A stretch of DNA of 57,578 nucleotides from an uncultured Christensenella sp. (GTDB lineage: Bacteria > Bacillota > Clostridia > Christensenellales > UBA3700). Positions 48,303-57,423 of the stretch are shown piece after piece. Below the pieces are notes generated by a model. That model was not told the origin of the DNA and did no database searches. It worked only from the letters and a program-made list of their open reading frames with translations. Each line of letters opens with the position of its first letter. The stretch's first letter is position 1. The stretch lies in contig CAJTVJ010000010.1 of NCBI GenBank assembly GCA_910579785.1, positions 1 to 57,578 on the forward strand, written 5' to 3'. The position numbers and the translations under genes are program-made.

Positions 48303-49163
48303 ATGACAGATACAGAGAGAGCGCTGCAAGCCGAGACGCTTGTCAACGCGCTTCCGTATATACAAAAGTACAGAGATAAAATAATTGTCGTCAAGTACGG
48401 CGGCAACGCTATGCTCAACGAAGAACTTAAAAGGGCGGTCATGAACGACATGGTATTGCTTTCGCTTGTCGGCGTAAAAGTCGTGCTGGTACACGGCGGC
48501 GGACCTGAGATAAACGATATGCTCAAAAGAGTGGGCAAGGAAAGTAAGTTTATCAACGGACTCAGATACACCGACGACGAGACTGCCGAGATAGTACAGA
48601 TGGTGCTTGCCGGCAAGGTCAATAAGGACTTGGTCAAACTGCTCTCGGGCGTTGGCGGCAAAGCCGTAGGTTTTTGCGGTATAGACGGCAATATTATCAC
48701 TGCAAAAAAGAAGAAGGGCGAAGTCGATCTTGGCAACGTCGGCGACATCCAGAGCATAGACGTCGACCCGATACTTGTCACTTTGGAGAATGACTACATA
48801 CCCGTCATTGCCACCGTCGCAAGCGGTGAGGACGGCAAAGTATACAACATCAATGCAGATACGGCTGCCGCAGCTATCGCCGCAGCTTTGAGGGCTGAGA
48901 ACTTGGTACTTATGACAGACGTCAGAGGACTGCTTCTCGACAAAGACGACGAGAGTACGCTTATAAGAGAAATCAAGGTCAGCGAAGTGCCGAAACTCAT
49001 CAAGAAGGGCATAATCAGCGGCGGTATGATACCAAAGATAGATTGCGTCGTCGAGGCTGTCAGACAGGGCGTCGACCAAGCTGTCATAATCGACGGCAGG
49101 ATAAAGCATTCGATAATCATGGATATGTTGACCGACAAGGGTATCGGCACAATGATAAAGTAA
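48303..49163 (+). CDS. argB: Acetylglutamate kinase
   Basis: A 286-residue amino-acid kinase, second step of arginine synthesis. VKYGGNAM, LVHGGGPEINDML, NINADTAAAAIAAAL and LMTDVRGLL are the family blocks. An N-terminal helix extension (about 20 residues before IIVVKYGG) is of the kind that forms arginine-sensitive hexamers, so feedback inhibition is likely. The 72-base gap before it carries a GC-rich hairpin (TTGCGCA/TGCGCAG). Confidence 0.96.
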   Translation: MTDTERALQAETLVNALPYIQKYRDKIIVVKYGGNAMLNEELKRAVMNDMVLLSLVGVKVVLVHGGGPEINDMLKRVGKESKFINGLRYTDDETAEIVQMVLAGKVNKDLVKLLSGVGGKAVGFCGIDGNIITAKKKKGEVDLGNVGDIQSIDVDPILVTLENDYIPVIATVASGEDGKVYNINADTAAAAIAAALRAENLVLMTDVRGLLLDKDDESTLIREIKVSEVPKLIKKGIISGGMIPKIDCVVEAVRQGVDQAVIIDGRIKHSIIMDMLTDKGIGTMIK

Positions 49164-49171
49164 GGAGATAT

Positions 49172-50344
49172 ATGAAGAGCATAAAAGATATTGACAAGAA
49201 ACATATTATCAATACGTACAACAGATACGATTTGGAGCTTGTCGAGGGTATGGGCGTAAATGCGTACGATATCGACAACAAAGAATATATCGACCTGTCG
49301 GCAGGTATCGGCGTCAACAGTCTCGGTTTTTGCGAAATGGGTTGGGTAGCAAGCGTTACTCAACAGCTATGCAAGCTCAATCACGTTAGCAATTTGTTTT
49401 ATTCTCAGCCCGACGCTTTGCTTGCCAAGAGCCTTTGCGAGCGCACGGGATATGACAAGGTGTTTTTTGCCAATTCGGGAGCGGAAGCCAACGAGGGTGC
49501 GATAAAGATTGCGCGCAAATATTCTTTTGACAAATACGGCAAGGGCAGACATACTGTCGTCACGCTTGTCAATTCTTTTCACGGCAGAACAATAGCGACG
49601 TTGACGGCGACGGGACAGGACGTCTATCATAATTATTTTTTCCCTTTCAACGATGGGTTTGAGTACGTGGCAGCAGGCGATATAGACGCGCTTAAAGAAA
49701 TAGTCGCAAAGGGCGGAGTGTGCGCGATAATGGCAGAACTTGTGCAGGGCGAAGGCGGAGTCATACCGCTTGATAAGCAGTACGTCAAGGCTATAAGAGA
49801 GATTTGCAACGACAACGATATACTCATGATAATCGACGAAGTGCAGACGGGCGTAGGCAGGACGGGTAAATTCCTTGCAGCCGAGCATTTTGGAATAAAG
49901 GCGGATATAACTACGCTTGCCAAGGGACTTGGCGGAGGTCTGCCGATAGGCGCTGTGCTTGCGAGTGAGAAGTGTTCGTCGACGTTGGGATACGGCATGC
50001 ACGGCACGACCTTCGGCGGCAATCCGATAGTATGCGCAGGCGCAAATTACGTGCTGGCAAGAATGGATAGTGACTTTTTGTACGAGGCGGAACAAAAGGG
50101 TGAATACTTTCAAGAAAAACTTGCCGAGATAGAGGGTATAGAAGAGGTCAGCGGTCTTGGACTTATGATAGGTTTTAAGGTCAGCGGCATTGAATCGGGC
50201 GACTTTGTCAAAGAGGGTATCAAGCGCGGACTTATAATGTTGACGGCAAAACAAAAAGTACGTCTCTTGCCTCCGCTTGTTATCACCTATGACGAGATAG
50301 ATAAGGCATTGGCGATAATCGCAGCTATGGCGAAAAAGCAGTAA
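49172..50344 (+). CDS. argD: Acetylornithine aminotransferase
   Basis: A 390-residue PLP class-III aminotransferase. VNSLGF, FFANSGAEANEGAIKIARK, FHGRTIATLTATGQ, MIIDEVQTGVGRTG and the PLP lysine in TTLAKGLGGGLPIGA are in order. ATG 49172 follows AAGGAGA, 8 bases after argB; the longer frame from 49043 lies inside argB and is not used. Confidence 0.96.
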   Translation: MKSIKDIDKKHIINTYNRYDLELVEGMGVNAYDIDNKEYIDLSAGIGVNSLGFCEMGWVASVTQQLCKLNHVSNLFYSQPDALLAKSLCERTGYDKVFFANSGAEANEGAIKIARKYSFDKYGKGRHTVVTLVNSFHGRTIATLTATGQDVYHNYFFPFNDGFEYVAAGDIDALKEIVAKGGVCAIMAELVQGEGGVIPLDKQYVKAIREICNDNDILMIIDEVQTGVGRTGKFLAAEHFGIKADITTLAKGLGGGLPIGAVLASEKCSSTLGYGMHGTTFGGNPIVCAGANYVLARMDSDFLYEAEQKGEYFQEKLAEIEGIEEVSGLGLMIGFKVSGIESGDFVKEGIKRGLIMLTAKQKVRLLPPLVITYDEIDKALAIIAAMAKKQ

Positions 50345-50358
50345 GGGGAGAGTGAAAA

Positions 50359-50479
50359 GTCATTTAGACCGAAGTGAAAAAATCTCATTGAGTAAAAATG
50401 ATTAGACCTTGACCAACGCGGAGAGGTCTAATCAAATTGAATATACAGCTATGATTTGGACATGTATGTCGAAGTGACG
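50359..50479. repeat. Dispersed intergenic repeat, copy 4 (module A, degenerate)
   Basis: GTCATTTAGACCGAAGTG, AAATCTCATT, then GATTAGACC and GGAGAGGTCTAATC, and GTCGAAGTGACG. It splits argD from argF. Downstream of it a GAATATTCAAC motif (50516 on) resembles the half-sites upstream of argG. Confidence 0.65.
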
Positions 50480-50556
50480 TATTTATACATTTGTCCAATA
50501 AGAAAAAGACACAACGAATATTCAACAAAATATATAACAAAACATAAAGAGGTATT

Positions 50557-51462
50557 ATGAAACATTTACTCAAATTATTGGATCTGACAGAGGGAGAGAT
50601 AATAGACATACTCAACCTTGCCGACCAACTTAAATATGAAAAAAAACACAACATCGCGCACAGACATCTTGAAGGAAAGAGTCTTGGTATGATATTCCAA
50701 AAGTCGTCTACTCGCACAAGGGTGTCCTTTGAGACAGGTATGTATCAGCTTGGCGGTCAGGCGTTGTTTTTGTCCAATCGCGACTTGCAGATAGGAAGAG
50801 GCGAGCCTGTCGAGGATACGGCAAAAGTGCTGTCGAGATATTTGGACGGCATCATGATACGTACCTTTGAACAAAAGGAAGTCGAAGATCTTGCTAAATA
50901 CGGCTCGATACCAATCATCAACGGACTTACGGATTTTGCTCATCCCTGTCAGGTGCTTGCCGATTTGATGACGATAAGAGAGTATAAAGGAGAGTTTGAC
51001 AATCTCAAATTGACTTTTATAGGCGACGGTAACAATATGGCAAACTCGCTTATCGTGGGCTGTCTCAAAGTAGGCATGAGAGTTGCGATTGCTTGTCCGA
51101 AGACGCATATGCCGTCGGCAGAGGTATTGGAATTTGCCAAGGCTTATAAGGATAAACTATTTGTCACCGACGACGTAAAAGAAGCGTGCAAGGACGCCGA
51201 CGTACTCTATACCGACGTGTGGGCGTCGATGGGACAGGAGGGCGAAGCCGAAGAGAGAAAGAAGGCGTTTGCAGGTTTTCAAATCAACAAAGAGGCGCTT
51301 TCTGTCGCAAAGAAAGAGGCGATGGTATTGCACTGTTTGCCGGCTCACAGAGGCGAGGAGATCACTGCCGACGTAATGGACGAACATCCCGAGATATTTG
51401 ACGAGGCAGAAAACCGTCTGCACGCGCAAAAGGCTGTGCTTGTCAAGTTGATGGCCAACTGA
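50557..51462 (+). CDS. argF: Ornithine carbamoyltransferase
   Basis: A 301-residue anabolic carbamoyltransferase making citrulline. KSSTRTRVSFE binds carbamoyl phosphate, DFAHPCQVLADL is the second phosphate site, FIGDGNNMANS, and HCLPAHRGEEI carries the catalytic Cys. ATG 50557 follows AAAGAGG. A repeat lies between argD and this gene, so it may have its own promoter. A GNAT gene overlaps the stop by one base. Confidence 0.96.
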   Translation: MKHLLKLLDLTEGEIIDILNLADQLKYEKKHNIAHRHLEGKSLGMIFQKSSTRTRVSFETGMYQLGGQALFLSNRDLQIGRGEPVEDTAKVLSRYLDGIMIRTFEQKEVEDLAKYGSIPIINGLTDFAHPCQVLADLMTIREYKGEFDNLKLTFIGDGNNMANSLIVGCLKVGMRVAIACPKTHMPSAEVLEFAKAYKDKLFVTDDVKEACKDADVLYTDVWASMGQEGEAEERKKAFAGFQINKEALSVAKKEAMVLHCLPAHRGEEITADVMDEHPEIFDEAENRLHAQKAVLVKLMAN

Positions 51463-52184
51463 TGATAAGGCTAGAAGAAAACGCATACAAAGGTTACACT
51501 CTCTGCAAGATGCAAGAGTGTGACTTTGTCTTTGTCAAAGACTTTCTCGACTCGCAGAGGTCAAAGCTGGGCAATATAGAGTTTTTTTATCCGTATAAAG
51601 ACGATGAGCTGAGAGCTGTGCTTTCTTGCGGATATTTCTTAGGGCTTATTGACGAAGACAAACTTATCGCGACTTTTGCGGTCGATAGCGATGAGGAATA
51701 TGCCTCGACTCTCGCCGACTTGATAAATAGTTTTGACGGCGGTAATTTACAACGGGCATATGAGAGTTCTGGACTTATGGTGGCGGAAGAATATCGCGGA
51801 CGGGGCATCGCTAAATTTATGATGGCAAAGATAATGGATTATGCTAAGAGCCTATCTATCGCAATTTGCGGAGTAGTTCACACTCGCAACGTAGCAAGTA
51901 TGTCGACGTTCTTTTCATTTGGATTTGAGCTGAGAGCAGTGTGGCATATGAGCGAGGGATACGACTTTGTATATCTGCTATATGATGAAGGCAACTGCGA
52001 AAATAATAAAGAGAATTTAAAAAAGGTATTGCATTTGGAAAAAAATGGTGTTAAAATAAAAAACGTAGAGGAGATAAGCAATACTGACGTAAATAAACAT
52101 ACCGCACTTCTCAAAGACGGATACGTGGGAATTGGTTGCACCGATACCGATATACTATTTATGAAAAAAGGAGTTAAATTATGA
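51462..52184 (+). CDS. GNAT-family acetyltransferase
   Basis: A 240-residue protein with the acetyl-CoA-binding block SSGLMVAEEYRGRGIAKFMM (about residues 102-121) and a following HTRNVASMSTFFSFGFEL, both typical of GNAT enzymes. The ~75-residue C-terminal tail is not part of the fold. ATG overlaps the argF stop (TGATGA), so it is translated as part of the arginine transcript. Substrate unknown; a role in arginine metabolism is only suggested by position. Confidence 0.85.
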   Translation: MIRLEENAYKGYTLCKMQECDFVFVKDFLDSQRSKLGNIEFFYPYKDDELRAVLSCGYFLGLIDEDKLIATFAVDSDEEYASTLADLINSFDGGNLQRAYESSGLMVAEEYRGRGIAKFMMAKIMDYAKSLSIAICGVVHTRNVASMSTFFSFGFELRAVWHMSEGYDFVYLLYDEGNCENNKENLKKVLHLEKNGVKIKNVEEISNTDVNKHTALLKDGYVGIGCTDTDILFMKKGVKL

Positions 52185-52450
52185 ACAAAAATCAACTTAT
52201 TTGCGCTATCGCGTCAAAGGCAGACTGCTCCAATGAAATCGCTACGGCATGTTATGATGCAATGTTGGAGAGTATTATGGAAGCAATGAAGGCGGGAGAT
52301 AAAGTAGCTCTTCCGGGCTTCGGTACTTTTGAGGTCAAGACGAGAGCCGCACGTATGGGAGTTAATCCTGCTACCGGCGAAAAGATAGAGATTGCAGAAA
52401 GCAAGGCTATCAACTTCAAAGCGGCAAAATCTACAAAAGACGTTCTGTAA
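52181..52450 (+). CDS. hup: HU-family histone-like DNA-binding protein
   Basis: An 89-residue nucleoid protein: N-terminal MNKNQLICAIASKADCSNEI, KVALPGFGTFEVKTRAARMG, NPATGEKIEIAESKAINFKA. The beta-arm with the Pro tip (RMGVNPATGE) inserts in the minor groove. It overlaps the GNAT stop as ATGA, with AAAAAAGGAG inside the GNAT gene. A strong terminator follows. Confidence 0.95.
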   Translation: MNKNQLICAIASKADCSNEIATACYDAMLESIMEAMKAGDKVALPGFGTFEVKTRAARMGVNPATGEKIEIAESKAINFKAAKSTKDVL

Positions 52451-52467
52451 TAAAAAAGCAAAATAAC

Positions 52468-52491
52468 CGCCGCCTTTGGGCGGCGTATTTT
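52468..52491 (+). terminator. Terminator after hup
   Basis: CGCCGCC-TTTG-GGCGGCG then TATTTTTA. It closes the argF-GNAT-hup unit. Confidence 0.9.
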
Positions 52492-52558
52492 TATACCGTC
52501 AAGCGCAAGTTAAACGATCGGCGTTGACAGATATATCAATAATAGATAAAGAGGATAT

Positions 52559-53020
52559 ATGGAACTTACAAGAAAACAAAAGGCGTACAATTTATTTAAA
52601 GAAGGATACAACTGCTGTCAATCTGTCGTATTGGCGTTTGAGGACATACTGCCATTGAGCAGACGGCAGCTGATAGGAGTGTCGGTGGGTTTTGGCGGCG
52701 GATTCGGCAGGACAAGAAATCTGTGCGGAGCGGTGAGCGCGTTTGCAATAGTGCTTGGACTTGTATTGCCGCACGGCGACGACCCGAAGACAGACAAGGC
52801 GGATATGTATAAGAAGCTGCAAAACCTTGACGCCGAATTTAAGGCGCTCAACAACTCGGATAATTGCGGACAGCTTTTAATCAACGTCAAAAACCTTACC
52901 GAGGGATATATGCCCCAAGAGAGGGACGAGGAATATTACAAGGTGCGACCTTGCGTAAAGTTTGTGCTTGACAGCGTAGAGCTTCTTGAAAAGGAACTTA
53001 AAAGATGCGGCGTAGTCTAG
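52559..53020 (+). CDS. C_GCAxxG_C_C family redox-type protein
   Basis: A 153-residue protein with EGYNCCQSVVLAF, NLCGAVSAFAIVLGL, SDNCGQL and RPCVKFV: the conserved Cys set of the C_GCAxxG_C_C family, which may bind a metal or take part in thiol redox chemistry. Two Cys in the first block (NCC) are typical. ATG 52559 follows AAAGAGGA. The last 16 bases overlap the next gene. Confidence 0.88.
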   Translation: MELTRKQKAYNLFKEGYNCCQSVVLAFEDILPLSRRQLIGVSVGFGGGFGRTRNLCGAVSAFAIVLGLVLPHGDDPKTDKADMYKKLQNLDAEFKALNNSDNCGQLLINVKNLTEGYMPQERDEEYYKVRPCVKFVLDSVELLEKELKRCGVV

Positions 53021-53916
53021 GCAAGAAGCGCTTTGATTTGGACGTCGAAAGAAATATGTCGCTATTCAACAAAGTATACGGCGATAAAGAGGTATACGGC
53101 GCAGTCGCAAGACGTATTGAGGAAAATTATGACGAAATAAAAAGATATGCTATTTTGCTGCTTAAAGGCAGGTGGAAGGCATTGACAAAGTTGCCGTCGA
53201 TTGACGTGCTTTCGGCGACGGCTTTATCTCTTGCGACAGCCAAGCTGAGATTTGCAGAAAGGGGCATGAGCGAAGAAATATTTTTCGACACAATGAGCGA
53301 TATCAAGATATGGGGCGAAGATTGCAGACGTCATTTCGGCGAGATAGGACTTATGGAGATGAATTGGATAAGGCTGCACATAGCTTGCCGGATATTTAAG
53401 ATAGGCAGATTGCAGTATCAAAAGTCGCGTTATTATCTCAGCGCGCACGCTTTTGGGGCGATATCATTCGGGCAAAAGTGTTTTAATATCCATATTCCAA
53501 GGGGCGGCAGGCTTGACAGAGAAGCTTGCGTGGATTCGCTGAGGAGGGCGGTCGACGTGTTTTCTAAGTGCTTTCCCAAAATTCGCCGCGACGTGATGAT
53601 GTGTCACAGTTGGCTGCTTGGCAAGCCCAACGCTTGCTTTATAAAGAAAGGGAGCAATATAGCCGATTTTGCGAATTTGTTTGAGATAGTGGGAGAGACT
53701 GACCGCGCGTGCGATCATTTTCGTTGGATATTCGACATAAATATTGCAGACAGAGTCTTGCAGGACAACAAAAGAAAAAAGGGCTTTTATTATGATTTGA
53801 GCGAATATTCCCCCAACACTTCTCTGCAAGAGGGCGCAAAACAATATATAATGAGCGGCGGACAGCTTAAAGACGGCAAAGGCGTAATCTTTGTCGATAA
53901 GATAATAAATCGTTGA
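53005..53916 (+). CDS. GNAT_C (DUF5596-type) acyltransferase-domain protein
   Basis: A 303-residue protein resembling the two-domain acyltransferase family with a GNAT-like C-terminus: FNIHIPRGGRLDREACVDSL, VMMCHSWLLGKP and NLFEIVGETDRACDH, followed by a segment that ends with a Lys-rich tail. The first 90 residues are helical. Substrate unknown. It overlaps the upstream C_GCAxxG gene by 16 bases and so is translated with it. Confidence 0.72.
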   Translation: MRRSLGKKRFDLDVERNMSLFNKVYGDKEVYGAVARRIEENYDEIKRYAILLLKGRWKALTKLPSIDVLSATALSLATAKLRFAERGMSEEIFFDTMSDIKIWGEDCRRHFGEIGLMEMNWIRLHIACRIFKIGRLQYQKSRYYLSAHAFGAISFGQKCFNIHIPRGGRLDREACVDSLRRAVDVFSKCFPKIRRDVMMCHSWLLGKPNACFIKKGSNIADFANLFEIVGETDRACDHFRWIFDINIADRVLQDNKRKKGFYYDLSEYSPNTSLQEGAKQYIMSGGQLKDGKGVIFVDKIINR

Positions 53917-53927
53917 GTATACGGACG

Positions 53928-53956
53928 TTTACAATTTTACGATTGGGAAATATAAT
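53928..53956 (+). promoter_or_regulatory. Promoter of the M29 aminopeptidase
   Basis: TTTACA (53928-53933), 17-base spacer, TATAAT (53951-53956). Confidence 0.6.
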
Positions 53957-53979
53957 AATAAAAAACATTGGAGGCAGAT

Positions 53980-55101
53980 ATGTTGGTTGATGAAAGAATA
54001 AATACTTTGGCAAGGAATTTGATAAACTTTTCTTGCGAGTTAAAGAAGGGAGAAAATATTTTGATCGAGGCGACGGGCGTCGATTATCAGCTTGTCAACG
54101 CTTTGGTCAAAGAGGCGTATAAGGTGGGCGCGTATCCCTTTGTCGAGTTGTATGACAACAGGGTGCAAAGACAGATAATGATGGGTATGGACAGAGAGTG
54201 CGCCGAGAGAATGAGCGACTTCGGATGTTACAGAATGGACAAGATGCACGCATATATCGGAATTCGCGGAGGCGAAAACGCATATGAGCTGAGCGACGTT
54301 CCCGACGATAAGCGCAGCGCATACAACGTATATTATTCTCATCCCGTGCATCACGAGAGAAGAGTTGCCAACACCAAGTGGTGCGTGCTGAGATATCCCA
54401 CGCAGGGTATGAGCCAGATGTGCGCGATGAGCACCGAGGAGTTTGAGGATCTTTATTTCAACGTGTGCAATCTCGATTATTCCAAGATGGAAAGGGCTAT
54501 GACTCCGCTTGTAGAGCTTATAAATAAGACGGATAAGGTACGTATCGTAGGCAACGGCACCGACTTGACGTTTTCTGTCAAGGGCATAGGCGGAGTAAAG
54601 TGCGCGGGCAAGAGAAATATCCCCGACGGAGAAGTCTATACTGCTCCTGTAAAGAACAGCGTCAACGGAGTTATATCATACAACGTACCTTCTGTCAGCA
54701 ACGGTATTAAATTTGACAATATCACTTTGACGTTCAAAGACGGCAAAATAGTCAAGGCGACGGCGGACAAGAGCGAAGAGCTGAATAAGATATTTGACAC
54801 GGACGAAGGCGCAAGGTATGTCGGAGAGTTTGCCCTCGGCGTCAACCCTTATATCAAAAAGGCTATGGGCGACATATTATTTGATGAGAAGATAAGCGGA
54901 TCTATACACTTCACGCCGGGCGCTTGTTACGACGACGCATACAACGGCAACAACTCAGCGATACATTGGGACTTGGTGTTGGTGCAGACCAAAGAAATGG
55001 GCGGAGGCGAGATATATTTTGACGACGTGCTTGTGAGAAAAGACGGAATTTTTGTCTTAAAAGAGCTCCAAGCGCTCAATCCCGAAAATCTTTCCAAATA
55101 A
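53980..55101 (+). CDS. M29-family aminopeptidase
   Basis: A 373-residue metalloaminopeptidase like Bacillus AmpS. Typical blocks are LVDERINTLARNLINFS, KKGENILIEATG, VRIVGNGTDLTFSVKG and GEVYTAPVKNSVNG (metal Glu). Further downstream are GEFALGVNP, SIHFTPGACYDDAY and AIHWDLVLV, which supply the His and Asp ligands. Cytoplasmic; removes N-terminal residues from peptides. ATG 53980 is 5 bases after GGAGG; the TTG at 53968 lies before that site. Single-gene unit. Confidence 0.92.
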   Translation: MLVDERINTLARNLINFSCELKKGENILIEATGVDYQLVNALVKEAYKVGAYPFVELYDNRVQRQIMMGMDRECAERMSDFGCYRMDKMHAYIGIRGGENAYELSDVPDDKRSAYNVYYSHPVHHERRVANTKWCVLRYPTQGMSQMCAMSTEEFEDLYFNVCNLDYSKMERAMTPLVELINKTDKVRIVGNGTDLTFSVKGIGGVKCAGKRNIPDGEVYTAPVKNSVNGVISYNVPSVSNGIKFDNITLTFKDGKIVKATADKSEELNKIFDTDEGARYVGEFALGVNPYIKKAMGDILFDEKISGSIHFTPGACYDDAYNGNNSAIHWDLVLVQTKEMGGGEIYFDDVLVRKDGIFVLKELQALNPENLSK

Positions 55102-55215
55102 ATATTATAAAATCATGTTTGTAATTTTATTCTTAAAAAATACAATTTTATATTGCAAAATTCGCTAAAAAGCTTTAAATTTAGGTAAATTGCTAGAAAT
55201 TGTAAGCAGGTTATA

Positions 55216-55244
55216 TTGACATTTTGGAATATCTTATGTAGAAT
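55216..55244 (+). promoter_or_regulatory. Promoter of the low-complexity membrane protein
   Basis: TTGACA (55216-55221), 17-base spacer, TAGAAT (55239-55244); leader about 50 bases. Confidence 0.6.
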
Positions 55245-55301
55245 ATGATTAGTAATATATTAAGAATACGGTATATTTAATACCTTATTAGAGGTGGAAA
55301 T

Positions 55302-56189
55302 ATGGCTAAGGAAAAAAACACAGGCAGGAATGCAGGCCGTAGCAATTACGGCGGTTATGGCAATGCCGGTTACGGGAACAACGGCTATATGAACAATGGT
55401 TACAACAATCCCAACGGAGGTTACAACCCAAACGGGGGCTATAATCCCAACGGAGGTTATAATCAGCAAAACGGCGGTTACAACGGTATGCAGTTCAGTA
55501 GGATACCTGTAAGGGGAGAAGCCCGTCCCAACGAGCAAGTGATGACGGCAGAGTCAAAAGCTCCTAAGGCAAAAGCGGCAAAAGGTGCCAACGTAGAAAA
55601 AGTATCTCTTCCTGAACAAGGAAAGAGAACGAGAAAACAAAAGAAGATTGCTAAGAAGATTGAGAAGTTTAACGAGATGGATCTTCGCAACTATCCTATG
55701 ACGGTAGGCAGCTGGATAGGCACTTTCATTTTGCTATCCATCCCGCTTATCGGCGGAATATGCGCGATATGCTGGTTTTTCGGCGTAGGTAACAAGAGCA
55801 GGTCCGCATGGGTGAGATCATATGTAGTAATCGCATTGCTCATAGTTCTTATCATAGGCATATTGCTCGGCGTAGGCTGGACGTTGCTATCTAAATCTGC
55901 AAAAGCAGACGGAGCAAGTACGCCTAATGAAGTGCTGTTCTACGGCGCAAGTAAGGCTATCGACTTTGTATGTGAATCAATAGGTAAGCCGGAGATGGCA
56001 GACAGTCTCAAAGCTGAGGTAGCCAAAGTTCTGAAAGTCAGCTATACTCCTGCCAACGGAGAAAACAACGGTGAGCAGGGCGGCGAACAAGGCGGCGAAC
56101 AAGGCGGCGAAGAAAACGGCGGAATTGAGCAAGGGGAATTGGACGGATATCCCGACGGCGGAACGTCTCCGCAAGCAGCAATAGCATAA
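55302..56189 (+). CDS. Membrane protein with Gly/Asn/Tyr-rich low-complexity N-terminus
   Basis: 295 residues in four parts. Residues 1-65 are Gly/Asn/Tyr-rich and include three NPNGGY units. A Lys-rich segment follows (about 85-125, RTRKQKKIAKKIEK). Then come two closely spaced membrane helices (IGTFILLSIPLIGGICAICW and VIALLIVLIIGILLGVGW). The outside tail ends in GGEQGGEQGGEQ repeats and an acidic stretch. No family recognised. The predicted topology has the tyrosine-rich end inside and the acidic end outside. Start ATG follows AGAGGTGG. Confidence 0.8.
   Translation: MAKEKNTGRNAGRSNYGGYGNAGYGNNGYMNNGYNNPNGGYNPNGGYNPNGGYNQQNGGYNGMQFSRIPVRGEARPNEQVMTAESKAPKAKAAKGANVEKVSLPEQGKRTRKQKKIAKKIEKFNEMDLRNYPMTVGSWIGTFILLSIPLIGGICAICWFFGVGNKSRSAWVRSYVVIALLIVLIIGILLGVGWTLLSKSAKADGASTPNEVLFYGASKAIDFVCESIGKPEMADSLKAEVAKVLKVSYTPANGENNGEQGGEQGGEQGGEENGGIEQGELDGYPDGGTSPQAAIA
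55407..55481 (+). repeat. Tandem 18-bp coding repeats (NPNGGY)
   Basis: Three 18-base units (55407-55460) with different synonymous codons, then a diverged NQQNGGY unit of 21 bases. Synonymous differences indicate that the repeat is kept for the protein rather than being very recent. Confidence 0.7.
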
Positions 56190-56203
56190 TTGATAAAAAA
56201 ATA

Positions 56204-56236
56204 ACAGACTTCTTGTCAAAAGAAGCCTGTTTTTTT
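56204..56236 (+). terminator. Terminator after the low-complexity protein gene
   Basis: ACAGACTTCTT pairs with AAGAAGCCTGT (one mismatch), then seven T. Confidence 0.82.
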
Positions 56237-56255
56237 ATGTATTTCATAAAAATGC

Positions 56256-56284
56256 TTGCAAATGATAAAAATAATTGATAGAAT
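56256..56284 (+). promoter_or_regulatory. gapA promoter
   Basis: TTGCAA (56256-56261), 17-base spacer, TAGAAT (56279-56284); leader of about 60 bases with GGAGG. Confidence 0.6.
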
Positions 56285-56349
56285 AGATATAAGTGTGATA
56301 GACGCACTGTTTTCAAAGATATTTATTTTTTTGGAGGAATAATATTATT

Positions 56350-57366
56350 ATGGCAAATGTAAAAGTTGCAATCAACGGTTTCGGCCGTATTGGTCGTCTT
56401 GCTTTCAGACAGATGTTTGACGCAGAGGGCTATGACGTAGTAGCAATCAACGACTTGACAAGCCCCAAGATGCTTGCTCACCTTTTGAAGTATGACTCGG
56501 CTCAGGGACGTTATAAGTACGCTGACAGCGTAGTCGCAGGCGAGGATTCTATCACCGTCAATGGCAAAACGATCAAAATCTACGCAGAGAAAGACGCTGT
56601 AAATCTTCCTTGGAAGGCTCTTGACGTAGACGTGGTTTTGGAGTGCACAGGTTTCTATACTTCCAAGGCTAAGGCTGAGGCTCACGTTCAGGCAGGCGCT
56701 AAGAAAGTCGTTATTTCCGCTCCGGCCGGCAACGATCTTCCTACCGTTGTTTACAACGTAAACCACAAAGTATTGAAGGCAAGCGACACGGTTATCTCCG
56801 CTGCTTCTTGCACGACCAACTGCTTGGCTCCTATGGCTGACGCGCTCAACAAGCTCGCTGCTATCAAGTCGGGTATCATGACCACAGTTCATGCTTACAC
56901 AGGCGATCAGATGGTTCTTGACGGACCTCAAAGAAAGGGCGATTTGAGAAGAAGCCGCGCAGCTGCTTGCAATATCGTTCCTAACAGCACCGGCGCAGCT
57001 AAGGCAATCGGTCTTGTTATTCCAGAACTCAACGGCAAGCTCATCGGTTCTGCACAAAGAGTTCCTACGCCTACCGGCTCTACAACTATCTTGGTTGCAG
57101 TTGTTGAAGGCAACGTTACCAAAGAGCAAATCAACGCAGCTATGAAGGCTGCTGCTACCGAGTCTTTCGGCTACACCGAAGAAGAGCTCGTTTCCAGCGA
57201 CGTTATCGGCATGAAGTACGGTTCTTTGTTTGACGCTACTCAGACAATGGTTATCCCAATGGACAACGGCTGCACACAGGTACAAGTCGTATCTTGGTAT
57301 GACAACGAGAATTCTTATACCAGCCAGATGGTAAGAACTATTAAGTACTTTGCTGAATTGAAGTAA
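56350..57366 (+). CDS. gapA: Glyceraldehyde-3-phosphate dehydrogenase
   Basis: A 338-residue glycolytic enzyme. VKVAINGFGRIGRLAFRQM binds NAD, SAASCTTNCLAP carries the active-site Cys, HAYTGDQMVLDGPQRKGDLR, RVPTPTGS and SWYDNENSYTSQMVRT are normal. Codon choice (CTT, GCT, AAG, ACC mixed with little AGA variety) looks like a highly expressed gene. A glycolytic role is assumed; NADP-type gluconeogenic use cannot be excluded. Confidence 0.97.
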   Translation: MANVKVAINGFGRIGRLAFRQMFDAEGYDVVAINDLTSPKMLAHLLKYDSAQGRYKYADSVVAGEDSITVNGKTIKIYAEKDAVNLPWKALDVDVVLECTGFYTSKAKAEAHVQAGAKKVVISAPAGNDLPTVVYNVNHKVLKASDTVISAASCTTNCLAPMADALNKLAAIKSGIMTTVHAYTGDQMVLDGPQRKGDLRRSRAAACNIVPNSTGAAKAIGLVIPELNGKLIGSAQRVPTPTGSTTILVAVVEGNVTKEQINAAMKAAATESFGYTEEELVSSDVIGMKYGSLFDATQTMVIPMDNGCTQVQVVSWYDNENSYTSQMVRTIKYFAELK

Positions 57367-57386
57367 TAATAGCTTTTCAATAAGCG

Positions 57387-57420
57387 AGAGACCTCCGTAT
57401 TTTTGCGAAGGTCTCTTTTT
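57387..57420 (+). terminator. gapA terminator
   Basis: AGAGACCT (57387-57394) pairs with AGGTCTCT (57409-57416), then T run. Confidence 0.85.
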
Positions 57421-57423
57421 AAT

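Noticed and set aside
55407..55481. CRISPR-like tandem repeat
   Set aside because: Units are contiguous codon repeats with no spacers; no CRISPR array is seen anywhere in the window.
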